Below, piece by piece: positions 31,901 to 41,267 of a stretch of DNA of 64,000 nt. The translations under genes and the position numbers were made by a program. Where the stretch lies: NCBI GenBank assembly GCA_905178155.1, contig CAJINV010000007.1, positions 452,732 to 516,731 on the forward strand. The letters run 5' to 3'. The first letter of the stretch is position 1, and every line of letters begins with the position of its first letter. Origin of the DNA: Amoebophrya sp. A120. Taxonomy: Eukaryota; Sar; Dinophyceae; Syndiniales; Amoebophryaceae. The notes below the pieces were generated by a model. That model made no database searches and was not told the origin of the DNA. It was given only the letters and a program-made list of their open reading frames with translations.

Positions 31901-33124
31901 TTCTCATGCAGAATAGACAACACGACCTAGCACCTCAGAAACTTGCCATGCTGGAGCGTGAGTTGTGGCGTCGTGAAGGTTTTTCGCCAAACAGCGTCAC
32001 AAGTTTCCAGACCCAGACACTTTTGCAAGGTATACGAGGTTGGGGACGTCGACAAGAGTGCCCCGGTGGACCTCACCTGCAAGCTGTATTCCTGGAGCTA
32101 CCACTGGAACTACGTGAGGAAGGACGACGACGAGAAGGACGAGAACCAGAACGGATGGGTCCCCAGCGGCGAGCGGTGCCGGGGCTACACGCTCAAGCTG
32201 AGAAACGAAGGGTTCGCAAACACGGTTTTTCTGCGGCGGCACTTGTATACTGCGGGGTGGACGTGGCGTTTTCTGAAGACCGACCTCGGATTCCGGGAAA
32301 CCGACCGAGACGCCAAGTTTCAGCAAGAGTGCCGCTCGTTTGCCTATAACACTGGGGACCCCGTGAATGATGACGGTGAGGAGGCATACTTCGACGAATA
32401 TGATGTCGACAAGGGGCCCAAAATGCTATGCATTGCAAAAGCGTCTGGGTCTCTGGAAAGAACTTGTGGTGCTAGTTTGCGAATGGTGGGCAGAGGACGA
32501 CACTGCAAAAATACGCAGTCACGCATGACAAGTTTTTGAATTTTTATGTGTTTCGCTTTCAGCTGCGTTCTTTTTGCATGATAAGTAGACAAGAGGACAC
32601 TTCTTTCCTGCTCAGGCAATATCACAGGTTTAAGAGTCATGTTAGACATTAAGCATGACAAGCTTGTTTCGTTCTAGTTCCAGAACACCAGACGTATTTG
32701 CATTTGATGCTTGTTCTTTTCCGGGGGCAAATGGGACGTGCTGGAGGTGGAGTGGAGACAGGCAAAGACATACCAAGTGCAAAAGTGTCTGGGTCTGGAT
32801 GATTCTGAGACTTGTCATGCACGGTTTGCGTGAGCCATGACGTCTGTGATGCATGCACTAGCATCACAGATTTTTTGAGGGATGCTTGATGCCTATTCCG
32901 CATGACAAATGCCCTCGCCGTGTAGCAAAAATTCGACTCATTTTGCTGCTCATGCAACACAAATTTTTTTAGACATCCAAATGCAGCATCACAAGTTGCA
33001 TTCTTCCAGACCCAGACATGTTTACATGTGATAAGACAGTGATCGGGCAGATATCAGGATGAAAAGTGCCGTTTTATCCCGGAACAAGTGGCGAAATGTT
33101 CTGATGCATATGATTTTCAAATGA
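28945..33124 (+). CDS. Gene E: unknown protein with nine coding exons
   Basis: Exons 28945-29471, 29789-29847, 30441-30472, 30784-30845, 31136-31183, 31682-31767, 32040-32426, 32711-32770 and 33039-33124 give 448 residues with consistent phases. The N-terminal part is basic with one hydrophobic stretch (LLQLLSPPALAFFHLL) that could be a signal anchor. The large seventh exon encodes an acidic, aromatic, Cys-containing stretch (YSWSYHWNYVRKDDDEK, then TAGWTWRFLKTDLGF). I recognise no family. The exon 7-8 join is uncertain because that introner has an untidy right edge, and the alternative frame LFFSGGKWDVLEVEW looks more protein-like but needs a different cut. A base N at 31510 with a duplicated piece of exon 6 marks an assembly join. 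Confidence 0.55.
29472..29783. mobile_element. introner, family A
   Basis: 312 bp, flanks GCCAT and GCCGT. Frame restored (LKDA-INDPT). Confidence 0.85.
29848..30435. mobile_element. introner, family B, carrying a nested family A introner
   Basis: The left end is TATCGCGCGGAAAAATGCCC; the right end (GGGGGGATCATGTTTCC then TTTTGATA) is split by the element at 30171-30422. Flanks ATTCA and GTTGA match at three of five positions. Removing everything restores NAF-IARHL in gene E. Confidence 0.85.
30171..30422. mobile_element. introner, family A, nested inside a family B introner
   Basis: 252 bp with its own TSD TTTCC (30166-30170 and 30423-30427), inserted in the right terminal repeat of the host introner. 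Confidence 0.9.
30473..30778. mobile_element. introner, family G
   Basis: 306 bp, TSD CATCT. Ends ATGAAAAATGCCCCCACCCC / GGGGGGCATTTTTCA. Frame restored (SGTS-WEDPL). Confidence 0.9.
30846..31130. mobile_element. introner, family C
   Basis: 285 bp, TSD CACCA. Ends TATCCTGAGCAAAAACG / TTTTTACTCAGGATA. Frame restored (HVGH-QPDSL). Confidence 0.92.
31184..31444. mobile_element. introner, family A
   Basis: 261 bp, flanks CCTCG and CCTCC. Frame restored (EHAP-RGYVQ). Confidence 0.85.
31445..31741. other. probable assembly artefact: N base with duplicated exon piece
   Basis: 31445-31509 is repeated at 31677-31741. The N at 31510 is followed by 150 bases (31511-31660) identical, as far as I can read, to 35548-35697 inside another introner. 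A single exon 6 probably exists; two alleles or paralogues may have been joined. Confidence 0.75.
31511..31676. mobile_element. 3' part of a family A introner after the N
   Basis: Its left end is missing. It finishes with the family A right end (CCAGACCCAGAC...ATCCATA) and the same CCTCC flank as 31184-31444. Confidence 0.7.
31768..32034. mobile_element. introner, family A
   Basis: 267 bp, TSD CGAGG. Frame restored (HEDE-VGDVD). Confidence 0.9.
32427..32710. mobile_element. introner, family A, right edge untidy
   Basis: Left end TATGCATTGCAAAAGC. The right end reads GCATTTGATG instead of GATA, and only ATGC is shared by the flanks. The exact splice point in gene E is uncertain. Confidence 0.7.
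32771..33033. mobile_element. introner, family A
   Basis: 263 bp, TSD AGACA. Ends TACCAAGTGC / TACATGTGATA. Confidence 0.88.
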
Positions 33125-33335
33125 AAGAACTATTGTTTTGTATTAAACAAGGACCGCTCCCGTTGTTGTTGCTCCTACTGAAGATCATCTACAGCGTTGT
33201 AGGCCTTGTAGCTGCCTTGTAAGCAGGAGCTCTTAATACATGAAAATTTCTGCAGCTACTAACTAGGCCTTTTTCCAGCGGAATGAATCTCTGCTATTCT
33301 GCTTGAAAAAATAACGTTGCTGGAATACTCTAGCT

Positions 33336-33813
33336 ATGGAAGAAGATGGGCAGGAGTTCGAGGTCCTCCGTTCGGCAACTACTTCTGCAAAAACGCAAAC
33401 AGGCTGGTCACTTAGACTTTATTCCGGGGTTCTAGGGGCAATTTTCATTTCGATAGTAGACCATCATTTCCGACGCAGTCATGTCCGGGGGGGAAGTATC
33501 CAGGAAAAAAACTGTGTAAGTGTAAGTTTCTTGGAGGAATAGCATCACAAGTTTGCTCTGCATGACACAGAAAATGAAAACCTGTCATGCGTAGCTAGGA
33601 CGTGAAAACACGCACGGAAATTGCCTCTGATGCTTGTCCAGCATGACAAGTGTAACAGTTTTGCATTTTCTGCAACACAAACTTACACTTACACAGTTTT
33701 TTTCTTGGATAGGAAGTTTGGCTTCGCTCCTACACGTGCTCGGCCGCTCCCGCGGAAGAAAAAATTTTGCGGAGTCCGAGCGGCAGGCGCCCGCTGATTG
33801 CTGCCCCGGATAG
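33336..33813 (+). CDS. Gene F: small putative membrane protein
   Basis: Exons 33336-33496 and 33717-33813 encode 85 residues from ATG 33336 to TAG 33811. One hydrophobic segment (YSGVLGAIFISIV) follows an acidic N-terminus; the C-terminal part is basic and ends with CC. I recognise no family. The main support is that removing the introner continues the frame cleanly, which an ordinary chance frame need not do. Confidence 0.4.
33497..33711. mobile_element. introner, family D
   Basis: 215 bp, TSD GGAAG. Ends TATCCAGGAAAAAAACTGTG / CAGTTTTTTTCTTGGATA. Confidence 0.92.
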
Positions 33814-35081
33814 AAATAACCGGGGCAGGAAGATGAACATCGGGGGCGAAGGCGCCCGCACGTCGTCGAGCGTGGAACAAAACGCAACGAACTCCACGAA
33901 GGAAGGCCAGGAGGAGAAGCCTTTTGTTTTTCGCTGCTGCTAAACGCAAGATCGATCGGTTCAGGATATAGGTACTTCTTGGACAAGTAGAACATCGACA
34001 TATTCTGCATACTTTGGCTATCCCCGTTTCGTACTGAAAGAAATATTCTTCATACTATTCCCGTTTCGTAGTAAAAGAGCTGTTTTTTGTATCATGAAAC
34101 TTGACCTTTGCATACACTATCCAACAATTTACATTGCATTATCTTCCCCCAGGAGCTTTTTTCACGCGACGGTCGTGAAAAGAAAAAAAATACGAAAGGC
34201 CACTTCAGTTGTAACTGCGCGACCGAACTACATTAACAAGCTGAAAGAAGAAGAACCCGAGTCAGTAATTGTGTCTTTTCTTGTTTGTTGTTTGTGGACA
34301 AATCTTCTGCCGACAGGTCCGCTCAAGAGGTGGATAAGAAAGATCGGCAGCGGACTTCTAGAAGAACCAGAACAGAGTGAGACGCATTTTCACTTTTTCA
34401 TCCTCGTTCGATAGTCCGGAGGTGGGTACGGCCTCCAGGTCATTGTTTTTCCTCTTTCTCCGATACCGATTCATATCGTACACGTACTCGTACTCAATGT
34501 GCCGTCGGTTTTCTTCGTTCGTTCCATCGCGCAACCACGGCGCTTTCGCTTCTGTAATCGGCCTATGATCCTCTACTTCGTGCACAGAACAAAACACACG
34601 AAAGTTGACTATCCGTTAAAGTTTTGCATCGCCTTTTTGAAAACACAATCATAAACAGAGGCGCTGGATGAAAAAATAAATCGTGGTTGGAAATAAATGT
34701 AGTCGGCTTAATATTTTCGTGCTCTGTTCGTTCTGAATTCCGTTCATGCGGTCGACGTGCTGAAGCTTTCTTCTTTCTTGCTGGAGGAAGAATTTTTACT
34801 GGAGCATCAACATTGTGGTGCTCGTGACTGAGCATTTCTGCACACATTTTGTCCATTTACAACTACCAGCAATTCGGAAGAAGCAAATTTGTCCATTTCT
34901 CTTTCTTCGGAAGCAGTCCACTTACACAATATCTTTCCCCCTCAAAATTTTGTACAACAAGTAGAAGCACAACTTTTCTTCTTGCGTTGTAACTCTTTTA
35001 GTCGTCGTTGTAACGTAAGTATTTACTGAGAACAAGAAGCGGCCGCACTGCTACAATTCTTCGCCCGGCAGCGCAGTGGAA
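33814..35081. other. intergenic stretch
   Basis: A 106-codon frame at 34094-34414 has no motif and I do not support it. Nothing else seen. Confidence 0.45.
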
Positions 35082-36247
35082 ATGATTCCCGGGACGATGT
35101 TGAACATCTTCTTCAAGAGGTTGTTCTACAAAAAATCGGTTCCGTGCGCCGGCGTGGCCGCGAAGTTCATTCTGATGCAACACTTTTTCTACTGGGGAAG
35201 TGTCAACAACTGCGTGGTCGAAACGGCTGGTCTTGCAATCAAAACGACGACGAGTCCTGGTCTGCTGAGATTGTTGGCGAGGAAGGGAAAAACCACACGG
35301 AAGCTCAAGCATGGAACTCCTACACTAGAGGAGAAGGAAACTGATCCGGTTCTACTCTCTGTTCCTGGGCCGCGGAGCACGAGGAAGCGACGAGTCATTA
35401 AGGCTTCTTTTGCGGAAGAGCAGGGGCATGAAGCCGAAGCCTCGAACAAGGGCGGTGTTGATATCAAGTGCAAAAATGTCTGGGTCTGGAAGAATGCATG
35501 TTTGTCATGCTTGTCTAGCATAACTCTTAAACCTGTCATGCACATTACCCAAGAGCTCCGCTTTTCTGTGATGCAGAAGCGCAGTTTGTCATGCAGAATA
35601 GGCAACACCTAGGAGCTCAGAAACTTGTCATGCTGAGCCAGCCTTTGTAGCCTCATCATGAGACGCCACCCAGCATCACAAGCTTCCAGACCCAGACATT
35701 TTTACATTTGAGAGTTGAAGAGGTAAAACAAGAAGCAGCAACGACGGCGACGCAAACGTACAGCTACGACTGCTCAGTGACTTCCACGGAGGGTATCCAG
35801 GCGCTGGGGCCAGCTTCCCCGTGCGCCTTTGGAGGCTGCTATCACGTTGGTGCGTGGGAGGAGTGGGCTGCTAACCCATGGGAGTATCCTGTTCAAAAGC
35901 CGATACCCACGACCCCATAGTCAAGATGGGATGAGTTATTATGTTGTAATACAAGGCCGCAGGTGGGGCCGCGAAATGTAAGAGAAACTGCCCTCACATG
36001 TAAGATTTGTCTGAGAAGATCTCTGGGCTGGGGAGGCTTTTAGATAGGATACGAAGGGTCACGAAGAGTGCAACGAGGACGATAACGCAGAGGTGACGAA
36101 GACCTTCGAGCAGGTCCGACAACGGTGCGCCTTCAAGCATTGCAGGGGTGTGGGGTTTTTGCAGTACACTTGCAAGAGTTTGGCGAGCTGGGAGTGTGAA
36201 AAGTATGGCAGTGCCCTAGTTTCTAATGATTGCGGCGGATCCGTGGG
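35082..36247 (+). CDS. Gene G: Cys-rich surface family member, 3'-truncated
   Basis: Exons 35082-35461, 35719-35884 and 36057-36247 join in frame (about 245 residues), then an introner begins at 36248 with no right end. The N-terminal part (FFYWGSVNNCV, KTTRKLKHGT, KETDPVLLSVPG) is shared with the gene at 53037. The middle has CAFGGCYHVGAWEEW and the next exon CAFKHC, the two signatures of the family. The membrane segment and Gly/Tyr tail of the complete members (53037, 57987) are not found downstream, so this copy is probably a truncated pseudogene or is differently spliced. Confidence 0.6.
35462..35713. mobile_element. introner, family A
   Basis: 252 bp, TSD GTTGA. Its 3' 150 bases recur after the N at 31510. 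Frame restored (GGV-EEVKQ). Confidence 0.9.
35885..36051. mobile_element. introner, family C, shortened
   Basis: 167 bp. Ends TATCCTGTTCAAAAGCC / GGCTTTTAGATAGGATA, flanks GGGAG and CGAAG. Removal joins NPWE to GHEEC in frame. Confidence 0.75.
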
Positions 36248-36480
36248 TATCCATTGCAAATGTGTCTTGGTCTCGAGCACTTACCAGCGCAGATGTTTGC
36301 CATGCAGTTTCTGCATGAAGACCTTGATCCCCGAAGAACCCGATGCCGTGTGTGCGCCCCCCAAAGTAATCACGGGTTCGGCGAGCGCTCCTTAATGCCT
36401 ATTCTGTAGGAGAAGTCCCGCCATCGCGTGGCAAACACCGACTCGCGTTCGCTCTTAATGCAGGACGGATTTTTTTATTA
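36248..36480. mobile_element. truncated family A introner
   Basis: It starts TATCCATTGCAAATGTGTC and has typical interior pieces, but no matching right end was found. The right limit given is approximate. Confidence 0.5.
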
Positions 36481-37149
36481 TGGTTTCCTTTTGTTTTTTT
36501 TTCCAAAGAGCCGGTAAAATGCATTACAAATTGGACTTGAGGATCTTTTGAAAGTCGGTCAATCGGTCGTGTCCACTAGTGCAACTCGGTGTATGTTCAT
36601 CAAGGAAGACAGTTCTACTCAAGATCGGTCGTGTATAAAGTTGTGACCCCTTCCGAAAAAAAAAAGAACAGTGAAGTCAGAACAAGCTAGAAATGCTGCC
36701 CATTTTTGAAAATTCGGTCACAATGTCACGAAGTAGATTTTAATTTTTAAAATTAGGGGCGTTTTTGATGGCAATTAAAACAAGAAACTTCTGTCGGTCA
36801 TCGCTCTGTCCGTTGGGCCTGAAGGAGATCAGGTAGTAGAAGTAGATCTGTAATAGGGAAGCGTGCTGAAGAACGCAGACATAGCTTGGGCCGTTGATAG
36901 ACACTTCGTGGGAGAGGGTTAGTGTAGCATTGCTGATGTAGAGTAGGAGCAGGAAGCTCAGGATTATTTCTTTCATCCTCTTTCTTTTTTTGGACGGTGA
37001 GACACCTTTGTAAAATAGTCCACGGCGTTTTCTTTGCGGTAGATTCGCGCTGAGTAGCAGTAATGTTTCCACATTATTCTCGAAGTAGTGTCTCGCCACG
37101 ACCAGCCTCTTTTTTTTATTCTTTAGCAGCAGTACTTTCGCAAAAAGAT
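36481..37149. other. gene-free stretch before the LINE
   Basis: AT-rich, no supported gene. The 5' edge of the LINE could lie in here. Confidence 0.4.
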
Positions 37150-40100
37150 GAGGTAGTGAGCAGCCAGGCTTCGTTGCCTTCCAGGTTTTAGGAGAGCTGC
37201 AGGCCCAGCGTTGGCGTTTTATTGTACGGGAAGGCAGAGAAAAGCACAAGACGCAATGGGGAGGAGCGCAGTGCAAGATCAAGTTCGGCTACGTCCTACG
37301 GCCATTGTGGATCAGTGCGGATGTGCCAAGAACGAAGAAATCGGTGAAGCTGATCAAACCGATGCCGAGCTTGGAAGAGGCGAACAGACTAAACGCCGCA
37401 TTCGCAGCGGAGGAGATTTACTGGCACGAAGAACTGCCCTACGCAGTAATCAGGACGCAAAATAAGGGAGGAATATCGATGTTGCGACGCAACGAATGCC
37501 TCACTCTGTCGGCCGAACGGAAAAAGGAGATAAAGGATGAAATCGAAGATCTAGAAGCACGGGAACGCCGGGCAAGAGTAGCAGAGCAGATGCAGGAAAA
37601 AGAAGTGATGGACCCGCTACCAACAGTGCAGAGCCAAGCAAAGGACTTCCCCCTGACAATCTTGACGGCGAATACCCGGGGCTTTTGAAGCGGCAGCGCG
37701 GCCGCGCCGGAGTCACTGATAGCAGCGGAGTTGCTGAGTCTAGGGGCGCGTGTGTGCGTGCTCATAGACTGCAACTTCCCCAAAAATAAAGATGAGCCCT
37801 GGGACGCATTCGTGTGCATGATGGAGGAGCATTACGAGGTAATTCACCTGGAGGACGTCATCATAGCGGTAGCAAAAGGCGAACAGCTGCAACGGGGAGG
37901 AGACGGCAAGGCCTTTCACAGGATACCAGGCACGAGGTCAATGTATCGGTTTGCTGTAAATGGAATAGAAATAATAACGGGCTACGTCAGACCGACAACG
38001 CAGAACGGAGAAGAAACAAAACAAAGGCGGGAAGAATTGCAGAAGACCCTGCACGCGATGGACAGCGGGGCGGGAGCAAGGATGGTAGTAGGTACTGGTG
38101 ACTGGAACTGGGAGAAAGTAGTCAGGTCCTGGACCGAAGAAAGGGAGGCGAGTGTATTAGACCTGATTCCGCAGTGCATTACCAGAGCGACGGTTGACTC
38201 CAAAACCCGCCCAGATGTGGCTCTGGTGAAGAATAAAGGGCAGAGCCAGGTCACAGCAACAACCCAGGAGCTGAAGTTCATTTTGTCAGACCACCAAGCC
38301 ACAGTAGTGAACATCGATAGGGCAGCATTTACCAAACCAGCGGCAAGTAGTAAACCAAAGGGAGCAATGCCGAGGATGAGAGCACCGGCGGTGATGACAG
38401 CGGAGCAGATAGACAGATTCCAGGAGGAAATGGGGAAGTTTGCGGACGCAGAAGAAGGAGATTTGCAGCTGAGCAAACAGGTCAAAGAAGCGATGAAGTG
38501 CGCGGGGATCCAACTGTCAAAAACGAGACCAGCTCAGCGCCGCACGGTTCTAGTGGATGTTGCAACCAACAGAGTCATCCTGGATACGGAAGAAATCGGA
38601 AAGCTGCAGGAGGCGAGATTTAGGCGGAAAGAGCCGAAAGGAGGAGACCCAGTACCGGCCGAAGAAGTCCTGAAGTGGATACATCAAGCCCCCAGTAAAC
38701 AGGCCGAATGGGGGGAAGGATCGTGGCAGCGAGCGGTAGCAGCAGTGCATGCGAAAAAATCGCCGGGCTTTACTGGTACGCGGCCAGAACAGGTCCGATT
38801 AGTACCTTCGCGGTACTGGTCGAAATGGGTCAAACAGCAGGCGGAAAAGTACAACAACCTTGTACCGATAGAATTCGAAAAAACAAATGTGATTGTGGGC
38901 CTCGACAAGACGCAAATAAATGCAGGACAGGTCACGAACCTCCGCCCAGTAGCCATACCCGAGGCGGGAGACAAACCAGGGGAAGGGCTGCTCCTGGAAG
39001 AACTGCACGACATCGCGAAACGGGTCCCGTTCGCTAATGCGTACATGCCGGGCAAGAGCGCCTGCGCGTCGCTGTTTCGGGTGGTGGTCTTCATGAACGA
39101 GAAGAAACCAGGGAAGACGCGAGCCATCCGGAAAGCGGATGTTGAAGGGGGTTTCGAGAATACCTTCCACAGCGAGTTGGTGAGGAGACTCCTAGAACGA
39201 GGTGCCTCGAAAGAGCTTGCGTTCCAAGTCTTTCACTGGTTGAGAGAGCGGACACATGCCTTGGTCGTGGATGGACTCGTCGTGAGGAAGTGGACACCGG
39301 CCGCCGGGATGGGCCAAGGCCCGAGACTCCCCCCGCCGCTGTGGGTCGTGTTCCTGGGGAAGCCGATCGACGCCCTCAGTCGGGAGATCATCCGGTTCGA
39401 CCCCGAAGTGTTCGCAGACGACGTCTTGTTGGCCTTCGAGTTCGCTGCTGACAGCTACGCAACTGAAAAAGAGGGGGCAGACACATACCTCAAAGCCTGG
39501 GAACAGGCTACAGGTCTGACCTTCGGGAAGGTGGAGTGGCTGCGCGCGACGACAGGCTCCACCTCGGCCAGTGTTGACTTCGAGTATTTGGGGTTCTTGG
39601 TGCAGTCTTGTGGGTCCACAGTGCGGGAATTGGACAAAAGGATGGCGCGGATTAACTCCAACGCGAAGTCCAGGAACGCGGTGGAAAACGAGCAGCGGGA
39701 GCCTGCTGAGGACATCCTGCACTTCCAGCAGAAGTGCAGGTCCCAGATCACATACGCGGCTGCTGCCTTGTACGAAGGCGTAAAAGAAAACGAAGTCAAG
39801 CTGACGCAGCTACATCGAACGGTGGCGAGAGCAATAAGGGCGTCGCTTGGACTCTCCAACACCTTCCCCTTCCGGGCTGCCTACAAGTTGATCGGCATGC
39901 AAGAGGCGGTGGACCTTTTGAAGACAGAACATGAAGCGATGAAACTCTACCAGGAAGGGCGCGTGGGTTCTTTCGAAATTTCTGCAAGCGACATGCACCG
40001 CCAGCCGGAATGGTATGACGATACCAGGGTGGAAATAGTTGACTCGAAAGAAGCCTACCAGAGGCTTGGAGTGGAGCATGGCGACGAGGAGAAGCTCGTG

Positions 40101-41267
40101 AAAGTGATGGAAGAGAAGTACTGCGCACTGCCAGTCCCAGCAACGGATCTGAGGGCAAGCACCGATGGAGGCCTCGCCCCGAAAGCAGAGCGGGCGAAAA
40201 CGCCGGACCACCAGAGGAGAGCCAGCTGCTACATCGAGTCGGCCACAGATTCCCAGGCAAATTCTTGGAAGATCTGGACGGACTTCCACCAGCACGATAC
40301 CGAGGCGCTAGCGCTGCTGGAGTGCGTCAAGTGGATGAAGGAATGGTTGCGCGGAGATCTACAAACCATCTTCATCTTCGTGGACTGCAATAGCGTTTTG
40401 CAGTCGCTCGGAAACGCCTGCAACCGGAAGGAGATAATGCGGTCGATTAGACTAGCGGTCAACAAGCTGCTGGAGGAAAGCAAGACAGTAAAAGTAGTAA
40501 TGCATTGGTGTCCGGCGCACCGCAACTTCCGCCTCAACGTCTTTGCGGACCTCCTAGGGAAAGCGAAAAACCAAGAACCTGACACACCGCAAGACAAGCC
40601 ACTTCTTACGAGGAAGTGCGTGAAAAAGATGGTGAAAGACGACCTCCAAAGAACGAAGGAAGAGGAGGAAGAAGAAGAGGGAGAACACGAAGACAACACC
40701 TGCCTCGCGCGGGAACGGCGGGTGCAAGTCCTCGGGAGAGTCCCGCTGGCAGGTTTGACGCCACAACAACAGAGAGTGGTGATGAGTCTCTGGACGGGAG
40801 AATCATTTTTGCCACTCTCATTGACCAGAGAAGACAAAAACGGCTGGCCAGTGTGTAGAAAATGCGGCGCCTGCCTCAAGGTGCGGAATGTGAAGAACAA
40901 GCAGAAGCCCTGGATAACAGGGGCGAGAACGGGAGAAGACCTTGACGTGAGGCGGTTCAATAGAATAGTGGATCACCTCCTGGTTGAATGCAAAGCAGTA
41001 GAAGGAGCCGCAGACTACGCGGGGCGCGACGCCATCGAGATTATCAAGAAGGGGCCGAAAGTCCAAGCGAACAGGCTCCTCAAAGCAATAGGCAAAGCCG
41101 GAGACGCAATCTCCGCTGACAGCGGCTGGCCATTCCAAGCGAAACAAACAAAACCAACAAGGGCGGAAGAGGCGGAAAAGATACCAGGAGACTGGCTGGA
41201 GGAAGTAGCAAAAGCCTTGAAAAGAAGAAAACTGATTGCAGAGCACGCTGATGAGGTTGGGGAGTGA
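37150..41267 (+). mobile_element. non-LTR (LINE) retrotransposon with endonuclease, RT and RNase H
   Basis: One frame is open from about 37152 to 41267 except for a UGA at 37686. An N-terminal basic/helical part leads to LTILTANTRGF, the start of an exonuclease-endonuclease-phosphatase domain, with GTGDWNW near 38095 and the SDH motif (LSDHQATVV) near 38285. The reverse transcriptase shows ADVEGGF near 39140, GMGQGP near 39310 and VFADDV near 39408. An RNase H follows (STDGG near 40158, FVDCNS near 40380, HWCPAH near 40505). A Cys/His cluster (CRKCGAC, later H-x4-C) lies at the C-terminus. No poly-A tail, target repeat or clear 5' edge was found, so the limits are those of the frame only. Confidence 0.85.
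37689..41267 (+). CDS. LINE ORF: endonuclease (rest), reverse transcriptase, RNase H, zinc knuckle
   Basis: The long open part after the UGA at 37686-37688; its C-terminal stop is at 41265. Because LTILTANTRGF and the following SLIAAELLSLGARVCVLI belong to the same domain, the UGA cuts the endonuclease near its first strand. It is therefore either a disabling mutation or a read-through site. RT and RNase H motifs are complete, so the copy could otherwise be functional. The RNase H between RT and the zinc cluster is as in I/R1-like clades; I cannot place it more exactly. Confidence 0.8.
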   Translation, partial: SGSAAAPESLIAAELLSLGARVCVLIDCNFPKNKDEPWDAFVCMMEEHYEVIHLEDVIIAVAKGEQLQRGGDGKAFHRIPGTRSMYRFAVNGIEIITGYVRPTTQNGEETKQRREELQKTLHAMDSGAGARMVVGTGDWNWEKVVRSWTEEREASVLDLIPQCITRATVDSKTRPDVALVKNKGQSQVTATTQELKFILSDHQATVVNIDRAAFTKPAASSKPKGAMPRMRAPAVMTAEQIDRFQEEMGKFADAEEGDLQLSKQVKEAMKCAGIQLSKTRPAQRRTVLVDVATNRVILDTEEIGKLQEARFRRKEPKGGDPVPAEEVLKWIHQAPSKQAEWGEGSWQRAVAAVHAKKSPGFTGTRPEQVRLVPSRYWSKWVKQQAEKYNNLVPIEFEKTNVIVGLDKTQINAGQVTNLRPVAIPEAGDKPGEGLLLEELHDIAKRVPFANAYMPGKSACASLFRVVVFMNEKKPGKTRAIRKADVEGGFENTFHSELVRRLLERGASKELAFQVFHWLRERTHALVVDGLVVRKWTPAAGMGQGPRLPPPLWVVFLGKPIDALSREIIRFDPEVFADDVLLAFEFAADSYATEKEGADTYLKAWEQATGLTFGKVEWLRATTGSTSASVDFEYLGFLVQSCGSTVRELDKRMARINSNAKSRNAVENEQREPAEDILHFQQKCRSQITYAAAALYEGVKENEVKLTQLHRTVARAIRASLGLSNTFPFRAAYKLIGMQEAVDLLKTEHEAMKLYQEGRVGSFEISASDMHRQPEWYDDTRVEIVDSKEAYQRLGVEHGDEEKLVKVMEEKYCALPVPATDLRASTDGGLAPKAERAKTPDHQRRASCYIESATDSQANSWKIWTDFHQHDTEALALLECVKWMKEWLRGDLQTIFIFVDCNSVLQSLGNACNRKEIMRSIRLAVNKLLEESKTVKVVMHWCPAHRNFRLNVFADLLGKAKNQEPDTPQDKPLLTRKCVKKMVKDDLQRTKEEEEEEEGEHEDNTCLARERRVQVLGRVPLAGLTPQQQRVVMSLWTGESFLPLSLTREDKNGWPVCRKCGACLKVRNVKNKQKPWITGARTGEDLDVRRFNRIVDHLLVECKAVEGAADYAGRDAIEIIKKGPKVQANRLLKAIGKAGDAISADSGWPFQAKQTKPTRAEEAEKIPGDWLEEVAKALKRRKLIAEHADEVGE

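Noticed and set aside
36740-37282. 180-codon minus-strand frame next to the LINE
   Set aside because: No motif, AT-rich, and partly overlapping the LINE frame.
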